A stretch of DNA of 25,399 nucleotides from Bacteroidota bacterium (GTDB lineage: Bacteria; Bacteroidota; Bacteroidia; AKYH767-A; OLB10). Below, piece after piece: positions 9,932-19,700 of this stretch. The stretch covers positions 1-25,399 of the forward strand of contig JADJOZ010000010.1 in the NCBI GenBank assembly GCA_016713525.1, given 5' to 3'. The stretch's first letter is position 1, and each line of letters begins with the position of its first letter. A model generated the notes under the pieces. It saw only the letters and a list, made by a program, of their open reading frames with translations. It was not told where the DNA came from and did not search any database. Both the position numbers and the translations under genes were made by a program.

Positions 9932-11287
9932 TCACTTCAAAACAATCACTCTTTGCCCAATCTCTCCAACCCGAATTAAATAAACCCCACCCGCAAGCCC
10001 CGAAACATCCAACATTGTTTCTCCTTCTGGATAGATAAGCAACACTGGATTTGATGAGGTAATGGTCTCGAAAATAGAAACAGGTCCCTGGAATTCATAG
10101 CATCCCATATCAATGGTTCCGTTGTAGCGTGGATTTGCATCGAGGTCAGTGGAAGGGATGTTAGTCACACCAGTTGTATCGCCGGCATTGATGCAGGGAG
10201 AGCCCGGTTGTAAATGAAAATTGTGGGCTGCTGCATTCATAAATTGGGGATCGGTATTGATATTGCCACCCTGCCAGTTAAGTAAGAGGTTGCTGCCTCC
10301 GTTATTTGTGTAGATGGAATCATGTCCGCCTTCAAAATTGGTATTGGCTACGGTGATGTTGTTAATTCCATAATTAAACTGACAAACAATTGCAGGTGGA
10401 TTGTTGCCATAAAATATTGAATTTCGAATAGTCACATTAACACTGTCAATACAATACATCACACTCTTCAATGCCAATCCTGGTCCATCGTCGCATACAT
10501 TTCCCGAAACTGTATTGTTTATGATGCGAACATGGCTTTGACTATCCATATAATAGGCGCTTCCCAGGACTACACTGTGGTTGTTGGTGATCAGACAATT
10601 CACAATATCGGCTGCAGAATTAAATGAATATATGGCACCTCCTGCTGTTGCAACAAAATTGTATTGCATGATGCAATTCCGGATAACCGGGAGTATCACA
10701 ATTCCACATCACAATCCCTCCACCTGCATTGGGAGCGTCGATTGCCACTGAGTTGCAGATATTGTTACTGATGTAGTGCAATTTTCAATTAATGCATCCG
10801 ATTCATACAGGAAAATTCCGCCACCACATTCACTTGTATTGTTTCTGATTTTTAAAAATTTGAGTATTGGAGCTGCATCATAACAATAAATCCCGCCACC
10901 ATAAAAAATAGGAGCGAAGCCCAGCATCCTGTAATTTCCTTCACCATTTTCAATAGTAAAACCTATCAGTTGCGCATCGGATGTTTCATTATTTTCAAAG
11001 GTTATTACGCTTTTATCGAGTCCGGATAGGTTACTAGGGGCAATTATGGTTGATGCAATATCGGCTGTGTCGTTAGTCAGCAAAAAACAGATGCAACTAT
11101 ATATTTTCCCCGAAAAATTTATCTGTTCCGCATAAACTCCCGGTTGAACAAGTATTGTATCGCCATTATTTGCATTATTAATGCCTTGCTGAATTTGCAG
11201 ATAATCTGCAGGAATATGAATGATAGCAGCATTCATATTGCTGGTAATCAGTCCCAAGTAAATCAGTGCTATTAATTTCTTCATCAC
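9932..11287 (-). CDS. Secreted right-handed beta-helix protein with T9SS sorting domain, two compensating frameshifts
   Basis: A signal peptide (MKKLIALIYLGLITSNMNA) is followed by an IHIPADYLQIQQGINNANNGDTI start typical of parallel beta-helix (pectate-lyase-like) proteins. Repeated rungs follow (YGGGIYCYDA, CGGGIFLYES, GGAIYSFNS, IRNSIFYGNN), then SPCINAGDTTG and DMGCYEFQG. The end is a short type A sorting domain (LLIYPEGETMLDVSGLAGGVYLIRVGEIGQ ending VIVLK). The frames 10709-11287 and 9932-10699 join through a third frame reading NNICNSVAIDAPNAGGGIVMWNCD. This needs one missing base near 10771 and one extra C near 10689-10691, giving about 451 residues. T9SS would carry it across the outer membrane. 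No catalytic residues are recognised; a polysaccharide-binding or adhesive role is a guess. Confidence 0.8.
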
Positions 11288-11395
11288 GTTAAAATTTTAC
11301 ATAAACTTCTAACCTATAGACAAAAGCTATCCACCAAACGCTGCTTAGATCAGAATGAAAATGAAAATGAGATCGGAGAGCTAAGCAGAATAATT

Positions 11396-11640
11396 AGCGG
11401 CAAAGCCGCGTCACTAGGTAATTGGTCATAAGTCATAGGGGTATCTTATGTCAGAAATGTATTTAATATCCTCCATCAAAATATTACTACATATCATTTA
11501 ACAAGAAATGAAAATTTAATAATGACATGCAGAATCCTTTTCCCAAATCCTTAATTCAAAATCCTTATGTCCTTCTGTCCTCTGCATATCTTTTTAGCAC
11601 CAACCCATCTATCATCTATCATTCCCCTTAGGACCGAACA
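11396..11640. repeat. Interspersed intergenic element, copy A
   Basis: The element starts with GCGGCAAAGCCGC, then GGTCATAAGTCATAGGGG, AGAAATGTA, TATCCTCCAT, ATATCATTTAACAAGAA, ACATGCAGAAT, an AT-rich TTAATTC tract and ATCTATCATCTATCATT. Copy B (11815-12060) has the same words in the same order, with clear similarity by eye over at least 130 bp. Confidence 0.7.
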
Positions 11641-11814
11641 GCATCAGCACTTGTTGAAAGTTTGCCATCTGGCGCCGCGACGCGCCTTTTTTCAAGCAGT
11701 TTTCTTAGAAAAAACTGTCCCAGTAAAGCAGCGCGGCAAAGGGCGATAAAGCTGCGTCATTGGTTTGCGGCAAACCGCTGTCATTAACACAAAGCTGCTG
11801 TCATTGTCATTGAG

Positions 11815-12060
11815 CAGCAAAGCCGCTGTCATTGGTCATAAGTCATAGGGGATATCATGGGCAGAAATGTAATTTGTATCCTCCATGAAAATTATTTCTG
11901 AATATCATTTAACAAGAATTGAAAAATTACATGCAGAATTGAAAATCCTCTTTCTAATCTTTAATTCTTAATCCTTCCTCTTCTGCGTATTTTTTAGCAG
12001 ACCACTTCTATCATCTATCATTTATAATTTATCATAATAACGAATTTTCATTCTGAAGAG
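11815..12060. repeat. Interspersed intergenic element, copy B
   Basis: Second copy, about 420 bp after copy A, preceded by several degraded 29-mer units (GCGGCAAACCGCTGTCATT, AAAGCTGCTGTCATT). Its tail (AACGAATTTTCATTCTGAAGAG) resembles the tail of the locus at 22536-22570, which links the two loci. Confidence 0.7.
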
Positions 12061-12085
12061 AAACACATTAATTCCGCAGTCACAA

Positions 12086-12117
12086 AAAAAGCTCGTGATT
12101 TTCATCACGAGCTTTTT
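12086..12117 (-). terminator. Rho-independent terminator after the CotH-kinase gene
   Basis: A perfect 9-bp stem, GCTCGTGAT/ATCACGAGC (12091-12099 and 12104-12112), has a TTTC loop and flanking A and T runs, extending it to about 14 bp. The stop of the minus-strand gene is at 12134, so this closes it. The symmetry could also stop transcripts from the other side. Confidence 0.85.
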
Positions 12118-12133
12118 AAGGATAGAATTATAA

Positions 12134-14467
12134 TTAATGCGTCACCAAAACCTTCTTCACATGGTCCTGAACACGGATGAAGTAAACTCCTGTTGCAAGA
12201 GTCGAAGTATCAAAACTACTTTCATTCACAATTTCTTTCGAACTAATAACTTTCCCCATCGGATCAACAAGCTCTATCGTAGCTTTATCTATTCCACTAA
12301 CCCTTACCCAAATTCTTTCACGCGCGGGATTCGGATACACACTCAGTCCAGTAACCTGCACCGGATTGTCGCTAAGAGAGGTTGGATTGTTGTTGGCAGA
12401 GAATGTTGGATTTTGAATTACGAAGTTGCCGGTGCCATTTGGTACACGTGCATAGCCCTGATCTGTTGTTTGCACACCCCAACTCACGCTGTCGACTAAA
12501 CCACCTGCCGGATCAATCAGATATAATATTTCACCGGAAGCAGAGAGCTTGAAGTTCGCATGGAATGGTCCCTGGCTGCTGTCTTCATCGGCCCAGACAA
12601 TCAGGTATTCGTTTGGTTGTAAAAATGTTCCTGCAGGAATTTCATACTTATCGAGGTTCGTTGGATTATCGGTTAGAACGTAACCACTTAAATCAACCTG
12701 CACTTGTGATTTATTATACAGTTCGATCCAGTCATCATATTCACCATACGAATCGGGCATGGTAGTAGTGTTAGATGCCATGAGTTCATTTATTACCACT
12801 GTAGAATCAGCTGACATAGTTGGACTCACCAGATAGATATAAACATTATGTTCAGCACCAACAGGATCGTAGGTAACAGTGAGTGCAGCGTTTGCTGCAG
12901 CTGCTTCGATATAATATCGCACATATGTTCCGGCAGGTTGTCCTGGAATGGTAGCACCATAAATGCCATCACTTGCTGCGCCATCATCGTGAGCGCCATC
13001 ATCGAACATAGGGGTGGAAGTAAAGTTTCCAACGAGACCGGTTCCATAGTAAAGTTTCACTCCTGAAATCCCGTTTCCGGAAGTAACTGTGGTGCGCACA
13101 TTCACCGGATCACTATCGCCTGGTTGTTGCCATTGTGTACCATTGCTGGAGTAGGAGCCATTCGAAATAGCAGGTCCTGTTTGTGCTACTTCTGCATTCG
13201 ACAACAAATAACTTTTACGGCTGGTGATAAACGATTTTAAAACACCAACTTCCGAAACAAACTGATTATAAGTATAAATTTTCTTAGGATCATTAAATAC
13301 CATCGTATCAATTAAAGCTTTGTAACGATCAATTAACTGATTGGCATTTGCAGTATCATACGCATCATTGATAAAAGTGCGAAGATGTGCCAGGTAACGC
13401 TGACGATATTCAGGCACAGCAAACAAACGGTTCATCAACGGATAATTCGCATTCTGTTGATTGTAAAACGGACTCCAGTTTACGTGTGCAGGATCCATTA
13501 CACTGTTACCATCATATTCCTGAGGCACAATTCTGCCGGTTTCTATTTCATAGTGAACGTTGTAATCCATTTTACCTTTGTAGATGTAACCATCATCATC
13601 AGAAAATAAAACTTCAGCAGCGAGGAACCAAAGTGTTCTGTCGACATCCATATACGTTGGAAGTACTGTTGGGAGATTTGCCAGTGGTGTGTTTTCGAGT
13701 GCTGCAGTTGTTGCAACCAAATCATCCCATGGTTGAGACTTAGTCGCAGATTTCAGCGTGTAATAAGGTTTGTATAGCGATGTATCTGCACCTAAATAAT
13801 TCAGTGCTGCAGTACCATCGCCCCAGCCACCACCTCCGGGACCACCACTATTGGTTGGACGATCGGCACGCCAGTGTGTGCCATCATTACTGAGCCACCA
13901 TTCTTTCAGAAAGTCTTTATTCAATTGCTGCACGTTTGGATAAACACCCCAGTTGGCACCATTGATATATAATTTTACGAAAGCTGATTTTGCTGCGGGA
14001 ATATGTTTGCGGATCTGATGCTGATAAAAAACTTCCCGAAGAAAAGATTCATCCTGAAAACAATTGTTCAGGTTAAAAGTCTCGTAGCCTTCCACATCTT
14101 GTCCGGCAATGGCATAGTCGAGAGAAATGTTAAACGATTTTTTTTGTCCCTGCACCGCCATGTATGATGTTTGCCCTTTGAAGCGCACGCCTACACTGTC
14201 GTAAGTCACACCATCTAAAACCATGGTGGCAGGAAGATCGATTTTGTTGGCGTAGTTCTGGGTTAGTAGTGTCCAGTAATTTGGTTGTGCAAACGTGAGA
14301 TAAATACTCTTCACAACCGAGTCATTATAGAGTCCCTGGTGTTGTTGACCACCTGAGAAAAGCATTCTTCCATCGGGAGAGAAATACATCTCATCGGGCA
14401 AGCTTTGCGCTTTTAATGCAGGTGCGAGAGCCATGAGTGCACCAAGCAAAGTAATTCTTAAATTCAT
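12134..14467 (-). CDS. CotH-kinase family secreted protein with lamin-tail domain and T9SS sorting domain
   Basis: Intact, 777 residues. It begins with a signal peptide (residues 1-20). The CotH domain spans about residues 50-400: GVRFKGQTSY, KKSFNISLD, ETFNLNNCFQDESFLRE, AKSAFVKLYINGANWGVY, LWFLAAEVLFSDDDGY and VPQEYDGN. The KKSF lysine and the late DDDGY and EYDGN acidic motifs match this atypical protein-kinase fold. An Ig-like segment follows (about 440-545: VRTTVTSGNGISGVKLYY ... YYIEAAAANAA). A lamin-tail domain covers about 560-690 (VVINELMASN, YDDWIELYN, FKLSASGEILYLID). The type A sorting domain ends it (LSVYPNPARERIWVR ... ATGVYFIRVQDHVKKVLV). This is the longest unbroken gene of the window. 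The substrate of a surface CotH kinase in Bacteroidota is unknown. Confidence 0.9.
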   Translation of the reverse strand: MNLRITLLGALMALAPALKAQSLPDEMYFSPDGRMLFSGGQQHQGLYNDSVVKSIYLTFAQPNYWTLLTQNYANKIDLPATMVLDGVTYDSVGVRFKGQTSYMAVQGQKKSFNISLDYAIAGQDVEGYETFNLNNCFQDESFLREVFYQHQIRKHIPAAKSAFVKLYINGANWGVYPNVQQLNKDFLKEWWLSNDGTHWRADRPTNSGGPGGGGWGDGTAALNYLGADTSLYKPYYTLKSATKSQPWDDLVATTAALENTPLANLPTVLPTYMDVDRTLWFLAAEVLFSDDDGYIYKGKMDYNVHYEIETGRIVPQEYDGNSVMDPAHVNWSPFYNQQNANYPLMNRLFAVPEYRQRYLAHLRTFINDAYDTANANQLIDRYKALIDTMVFNDPKKIYTYNQFVSEVGVLKSFITSRKSYLLSNAEVAQTGPAISNGSYSSNGTQWQQPGDSDPVNVRTTVTSGNGISGVKLYYGTGLVGNFTSTPMFDDGAHDDGAASDGIYGATIPGQPAGTYVRYYIEAAAANAALTVTYDPVGAEHNVYIYLVSPTMSADSTVVINELMASNTTTMPDSYGEYDDWIELYNKSQVQVDLSGYVLTDNPTNLDKYEIPAGTFLQPNEYLIVWADEDSSQGPFHANFKLSASGEILYLIDPAGGLVDSVSWGVQTTDQGYARVPNGTGNFVIQNPTFSANNNPTSLSDNPVQVTGLSVYPNPARERIWVRVSGIDKATIELVDPMGKVISSKEIVNESSFDTSTLATGVYFIRVQDHVKKVLVTH

Positions 14468-14560
14468 AAAGTTGTTTTTGGGTTTATAAGGTCGGTTTGA
14501 TGTCGAAAGTACAAAAAAGTTTAATACCGGCTTAACATTATTTGTACCTGATATTCAGCA

Positions 14561-14812
14561 CTATAGCCTATTTTTCAGGATTTCGGCAAAAGTATAGCCC
14601 TTCACAAAACCATTAAGGCAACGGGCGATGCGATCGGCTTTGGTCTTTTCGGTTTTGGCTTCCGAGATCCATTTTGAATAATACTTATGGTGCGATGAAG
14701 GCATTTTAAAGAAAATCTTTTTGGCTGCAGGATCTTCTTCCAGGCAGCTTAAAAAATCGGGGTCCAGTTGAAATTCTTCCTTATCAATTTGCAATTCCAC
14801 TTCCACATGCAT
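14561..14812 (-). CDS. YdeI/OmpD-associated-like domain protein, separated from DUF1905 by one in-frame stop
   Basis: 83 residues: FLSCLEEDPAAKKIFFKMPSS, HHKYYSKWISEAKTEKTKADR and IARCLNGF are the usual YdeI/OmpD-associated words. It lies in the same frame as the upstream DUF1905 reading frame, separated by TAA at 14822-14824 and the codons for KHG. In many Bacteroidota these two domains form one protein of about 160 residues with a G-K-x-H-G join, so the TAA sits where a lysine codon (AAA or AAG) is expected. It may be the second half of one gene. The function of the family is poorly known. Confidence 0.75.
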   Translation of the reverse strand: MHVEVELQIDKEEFQLDPDFLSCLEEDPAAKKIFFKMPSSHHKYYSKWISEAKTEKTKADRIARCLNGFVKGYTFAEILKNRL

Positions 14813-14821
14813 GCCGTGTTT

Positions 14822-15070
14822 TTATCCTAATAGCTTTCGCAGATCTGCTTTTACCGGCATAATAAAATGGCCCTGACCCATAGGGATCAAGGCAATCATT
14901 TTTATTGGTGTAGCATCAATTTTACCTTTCACGCGGAATGATTTTTTCACTCCGGGATTGAGTTGTTGTGCTTCAGCTGCGGATACTTCGAAATAAGTCC
15001 AACCTGTTTTCTCCCCTTTAGAACCGAAACGTTGCAACAAAGCTTTGAATCGTATCTTAGTTGGTTTCAT
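14822..15070 (-). CDS. DUF1905 domain protein
   Basis: 82 residues starting MKPTKIRFKALLQRFGSKG, with the DUF1905 features GWTYFEVSA, KKSFRVKGKID and IPMGQGHFIMPV. It ends RKLLG at an in-frame TAA immediately before the YdeI-like part. DUF1905 is usually the N-terminal domain of a DUF1905-YdeI protein. The gene lies 41 nt downstream of DUF1761 and is probably co-transcribed with it. No enzymatic role is known to me. Confidence 0.8.
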   Translation of the reverse strand: MKPTKIRFKALLQRFGSKGEKTGWTYFEVSAAEAQQLNPGVKKSFRVKGKIDATPIKMIALIPMGQGHFIMPVKADLRKLLG

Positions 15071-15111
15071 TTGTCATTGCCTTTGGCAGGATGGGGGAGT
15101 GGTTTACCAGA

Positions 15112-15611
15112 TTAAATATACTGACACAAGATACCACCCATCAATCCGAGAGTAAGCATCCAGTAGCCAACGTGAATTGCTACATATTTGAATGATTTTC
15201 TTTCGAACAGTGAATTAATTCCAAAAATAGGAAGTACGATAAAAACACCGGCAAGCACACCATGTAATGCACCGTGTTTAAACGTGCGGAAGTTGGTGCC
15301 ATATTTTTCCATGAAGGAAGCAACCATCAGTGATAGCTCAGAATTAGGATCTTTTAATTCAGGTTCATCCATAATAATTGAATAGAAGCTGAACTGATGG
15401 ATAACCACCGCTTGTAATAACATGCTCAGCATGAAAGACAGGATGTAGGTAAGAATAAAGATCTTAGCCATATTGCCTGATTGCATATCGGCTTGAGTGA
15501 GTCCTGATGCATTCATCCATGCTGTTCCGAGAACTTTCGGTGGTACCAGATGAATCCGGTGAGTAGTGGTACGATTGCAGCGATTGCAATCACTAAGAAG
15601 TTAATTTCCAT
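15112..15611 (-). CDS. DUF1761 family membrane protein, one frameshift
   Basis: Starts at ATG 15611 with MEINFLVIAIAAIVPLLTGFIWYH, a typical DUF1761 first membrane helix. The frame then breaks near 15543-15545: inserting one C gives WYHPKVLGTAWMNASGL, the family pattern (GFIWYxPKVFGxAWM). It continues in the frame 15112-15516 with three more hydrophobic helices (FILTYILSFMLSMLLQAVV, HGALHGVLAGVFIVLPIFG, HVGYWMLTLGLMGGI). Reconstructed length is 166 residues, four membrane segments. A TACATTTG -7 box lies 23 nt upstream. The open frame extending from 15612 to 15818 is not part of the gene, since it runs through the metF terminator and metF 3' end. Function unknown. Confidence 0.82.
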
Positions 15612-15633
15612 AGTAAGTGATTTTTTAGGTATC

Positions 15634-15641
15634 CAAATGTA
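15634..15641 (-). promoter_or_regulatory. Bacteroidota-type -7 box TACATTTG before the DUF1761 gene
   Basis: On the minus strand the sequence is TACATTTG, an exact match to TAnnTTTG, placing transcription start about 16 nt before the ATG at 15611. No clear -33 TTTG box is at the expected distance, so it is a moderate call. Confidence 0.4.
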
Positions 15642-15658
15642 TACAAACCATCTGAAAT

Positions 15659-15685
15659 AAAAAAACACCGGTGATTTTCCGGTGT
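15659..15685 (-). terminator. Rho-independent terminator after metF
   Basis: On the minus strand ACACCGG, a 7-nt loop and CCGGTGT form a hairpin followed by TTTTTTTA. It begins 22 nt after the metF stop at 15707. Confidence 0.8.
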
Positions 15686-15706
15686 AGGTATGATTGTCAG
15701 GTGTAA

Positions 15707-16659
15707 TTAAAATACGTTCGAGGCGATACGGCGTATCAATTCGGCATTGCCCATGGTGTAGTAGTGGAGGCAGGGTATTTTGTGCTGCATCAGTTCTTTC
15801 GATTGTGCAATACACCATTCTGTACCCACTTCTTTTACCTGCGCATCGGTCTCACAATTCTCGAGTGCTTTTACAAAGTCGTCAGGCAGGTCAATATGAA
15901 ACGTTTTAGGAAGCAGGGTCATTTGTTTTTTAGTAGTGAGAGGCTTCAGGCCCGGAATAATGGGAACTTGAATACCTGCTTCCCTGCATTTATCTACAAA
16001 CGAAAAAAACTTGCTGTTATCAAAGAACATCTGCGTTACTATATATTCGGCACCGGCATCAATTTTCATTTTCAGATATTTGATATCGGTATTGATACTG
16101 GGTGCTTCAAAATGTTTTTCAGGATATCCTGCCACACCAATACAGAATGTAGTTGGATCGACATCCCGTAAATCTTCATCCAGAAAAATTCCCTTATTCA
16201 TACTTCCAACCTGTTGTACCAGATCGAGTGCAAAATTATTTCCGCCTTCTTCGGGGTGAAATGTGATTCGGTTTTGATTGGATCACCTCGCAATAACAAA
16301 ACATTATCGATTCCCAGATAATTCAATTCTATTAATGCATTTTCTGTCTCTTCGCGGGTAAATCCACCGCAGATGATATGCGGTACTGCATCGGTTTTGT
16401 AACGATTAATAATTGCCGAACAAATACCAACAGTTCCCGGGCGTTTGCGGATGGCAATTTTTTCCAGATAGCCTCCAACACGTTTCTTATAGATGTATTC
16501 TTCCCTGTGATAGGTGACATCAATGAACGGAGGTTTGAATTCCATTAATGGGTCAATCAGATCATAAATGGATTTGATGCTTTTTCCTTTTAACGGGGGT
16601 AAAATCTCTATGGAAAAGAGTGTCTTTTTAGCGTTCTTAATGTGCTCTGTAACTTTCAT
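15707..16659 (-). CDS. metF: 5,10-methylenetetrahydrofolate reductase, one frameshift
   Basis: Reduces 5,10-methylene-THF to 5-methyl-THF, the methyl donor for methionine synthesis, using an FAD cofactor. Frame 16198-16659 carries the N-terminal barrel strands (TLFSIEILPPLKGKSI, PFIDVTYHREEY, IICGGFTREETENALIEL, NVLLLRGDP). Frame 15707-16201 carries CIGVAGYPEKHFEAP, YLKMKIDAGAEYIVTQMFFD and VPIIPGLKPLT. They join if the run of four G at 16253-16256 (C on the coding strand) is one base longer: the reading becomes HFTPEEGGNNFALDLVQQVGSMNKG. That restores a 317-residue enzyme of normal length. A housekeeping gene broken only at a homopolymer points to a sequence error. The start lies 14 nt from the terminator of the upstream gene. 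Confidence 0.92.
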
Positions 16660-16673
16660 GGTGCAAAATAAAT

Positions 16674-16703
16674 AAAAAACCCCGCTCGTTGGCGGGGTTT
16701 TTT
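16674..16703 (-). terminator. Strong terminator after the large CHU_C surface protein gene
   Basis: AAAAAACCCCGC (16674-16685) pairs perfectly with GCGGGGTTTTTT (16692-16703) around a 6-nt loop. It ends the sigma/anti-sigma/surface-protein operon, 19 nt after the stop at 16723. It is unusually close to the metF start codon (16659). Confidence 0.9.
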
Positions 16704-16722
16704 ATTTATTTAGTCAGTTGAC

Positions 16723-19700
16723 TTATTTCTCGCGGATCAGCTTCAGTGTACCTTTGTAATCTTTACCTGTTTGTAAAACAAGTACATAGAAGTAAGTTCC
16801 ATCTGGCAAACCATCACCATCCCAATTATTCAGATAGTTAGTGTTTGAATAAACTTCATTACCCCAACGGTTGTAGATAACCAATTGGCTATTTGGGTTA
16901 GTATCCAGATTTTTGATAAAGAACACATCATTTAATCCGTCACCATTATCAGGAGTGATAACGTTAGGAATAGTGATTTCGCAAGGTGCTTCTGCGATGA
17001 GGACATCATCAGAATTACGGCAACCATTATTATCAGTTACGATGATTTCATAAGTACCGTAAGCAGTAACTTCATAAGTAGGACCATTTCCAACTACATA
17101 GCCGTTTGATGTCCAGTCATAAGTTGCTACGTTTTGTCCGGTAGCATCAAGAGTAGGAAGATCATCACCCGGGCATATTTCCTGATCGTCGCCGATAGCA
17201 ACAATAGGAAGTGGATTTACAGTAAGCTCAACACTTGAAGTTCCTGTACAACCGTTTCCATCAGTAACAGTAACTGCATAAGTACCTGTCTGATTAATAT
17301 TCAGTGTTTGTCCGCTTTGTCCGCTGATGGTATTTCCGTTTAATGTCCAGCTGAATGATGATCCGGCATTACCGGCATCAATTACAGCATCAGGATCATT
17401 CTGACAGATGGCGATGTTATTACCAAGAGTAACAACAACAGGAGCAGAGTTCGTAAGTGTAGCACTTGCGCTTGATGAACAGTTAATTCCTGAACCGGAA
17501 TTTGTAACCGTAACAGTGTATGTTCCTGCAGCAGAAGGAGTGATTGTTTGTGTGTTTTCGCCTGTGCTCCATGAGAAAGCAGATCCTGCATTTCCAGCAT
17601 CAAGAGTTGGGAATGAAGCACCGGGACAAACGGTAGCGCCGGTTAAAGTAACTACAGGCACAGCAACCACATTTACATCGGTAACATCAGTTGCATTACA
17701 AGCACCAATATTGATTGTGATAGTATACTGACCTGCCTGAGTAGGCTGATAAGTCTGGCTCGTTCCAACCACATTACCATTTAATGTCCATGTATAATTT
17801 ACTCCACTAACACCGGCATCCAGAGTTGGGAAAGACTGATCAGAGCAAATAGTAGCATCAGCAACATTAACAGATAATTGCTGAACAACAGTTACATCGA
17901 TATCGCCACCGGCCTGACATTGACCACCAGTATTAACAAGTACAGAATAGTTACCTGATTGAGTTGGTTGATAAGTTTGGTTGGTTGCACCAGAGATTGC
18001 TGTTCCATTCAATGACCACTGATAAGTAGCACCAGAATTACCTGCATCAAGTATAAGAACATCAGAAGCACAGATGGTAGTATCGGCACCAAGGCTGACT
18101 ACAGGAGCAGGAACAACAGTAAGTTCATAAGTATCTGTTCCGGTACATCCTGAAAGTGAAGTAACTTCAACAGTGTAAATACCGGGACCAACCGTAGTGA
18201 TTGCCTGTGTACTTAATCCCAATTGAGTTCCATTCAGGAACCAAACATAGGTACCATTTGGAACACCTGAATCAAGTACAGGAAGTGGATCGGTAGAGCA
18301 AATGGTAGCATCAACAGGAAGATTAACCTGAAGTTGTGGCAATATAGTGATGATAATTTCATCGGTACCAACACAAGATCCGCCATTGTTTACCACTACA
18401 GAATAAGTTCCTGCTAAAAGTGGTTGATAGAATTGTAATGTTTCACCGGGGATAGGAGTAGTTCCATTGTACCATTGGTAAGTAGCTCCGGGATTGCCGG
18501 CATCCAAAGTCGGAACAGGATCAGTATCACAAAGTGAAATATCAGTACCTAAAAATACAACCGGAGTTGTGTTTACAGTGAATTGAAGAGTATCAGAACC
18601 CTGACAAACCGGAGTAACGCTAACGTTAACGATATAAGTTCCGGGGCCACTTGCAGTGATTGTTTGTGTTTGATCAGGAAGTGTATTTCCGTTCAATGTC
18701 CATGTGTAAGTAGCACCTGAAATTCCCGCATCAAGAACAGGGAAAGGATCAGTATCGCAGATTACAGGATCAACACCAAGATCAATAATAAGGTTATTGA
18801 GTACATTCAACACAGCAAGTGTATCGCCTGCATCAATAAATGTGTTACAACGATTCGTGAAAGTGTTTGCATCAGTACCTGATTGAACGATCAGATAAAC
18901 CGGTGTTGCAGGTGAAATGTTAGATGCAAGGTTGAAGTAACTGTTGAAGAGTAACCGTTTCCACCGGGGCAGTTGGTTACTGCTGTCACAGGATAAACAA
19001 CGTTATTGGCATCGATAAAAAAGAATTCGCTTCCTGATGTAGTAACTGTATTGCAAGAAATTTCATAGTCGAAGGTAACAGTAACATTGTCGAAGGAACA
19101 TCCTACATCAAATGTTTCTGTATTGAATATGCCGGGATCAACAACATTGAATTGGATAGAATCAAATTCAGGCATCTGAACTCCACACTCACTGAGGAAA
19201 GTATTATTGTCGAATCCAACTTTAGTAAATGCAAGTGTTGTTCCAACAGATAAAGGATAGAAGAAAGAAACAAGGATACTGTCAGTTTGTCCGTTTACGC
19301 AGTTGAAAGGAAGTGCATTCAATACTGGATTAAGAGTTCCCTGTGGAGTAAGAATACGAATATCGGTTTCAGTAACAGAACCGCACTGTACGGGTTGATC
19401 AAGTATAATCCAAACTGAAGTATCGCCGCAGCTTGCTGTATAGAAAGTTGCGGGGTTACCTTGAGGATCAACAGGATCAGCAAATACAGGGGCAGTACCT
19501 ACACAACCACCAACAACGTTCATCTGAATATCACGACGAACCTCGCCAATTTTAATACCATTACGATATTCTTCGCAGATAACTGCTATTACACCAACCT
19601 GAATAGTACTTGGAGTAAAAGAAATAGTACCTGTTTGTGGATCAATTACAACTGGGGTTGAAGATGCCAGTGGAGAAAGAGCCGTATTTGGTGGTGCATA

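Larger units (their letters stand above)
11288..12133. other. Gene-free interval with degenerate hairpin repeats and a duplicated element
   Basis: No gene is supported. The interval carries an 8-bp inverted repeat, CTGCTTAG/CTAAGCAG (11341-11388), two copies of an element of about 230-240 bp, a cluster of degraded GCGGCAAAGCCGC units (about 11730-11835), and a terminator (12086-12117). A 60-codon open frame at 11567-11749 lies across the repeats and looks spurious. Confidence 0.7.

Noticed and set aside
11567..11749. Plus-strand open frame of 60 codons
   Set aside because: It crosses two degenerate repeat units, has low-complexity composition and no recognisable domain.
12137..13743. Several plus-strand open frames opposite the CotH-kinase gene
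   Set aside because: They are antisense shadows of an intact 777-codon gene with clear domains and lack any motif of their own.
15612..15818. Upstream extension of the DUF1761 frame
   Set aside because: It runs through the metF terminator and metF 3' coding region; the family start MEINFLVIAI at 15611 with a -7 box fits much better.
16660..16722. SAM or cobalamin riboswitch before metF
   Set aside because: Only a terminator hairpin and 14 further bases separate metF from the upstream gene; no riboswitch core fits.
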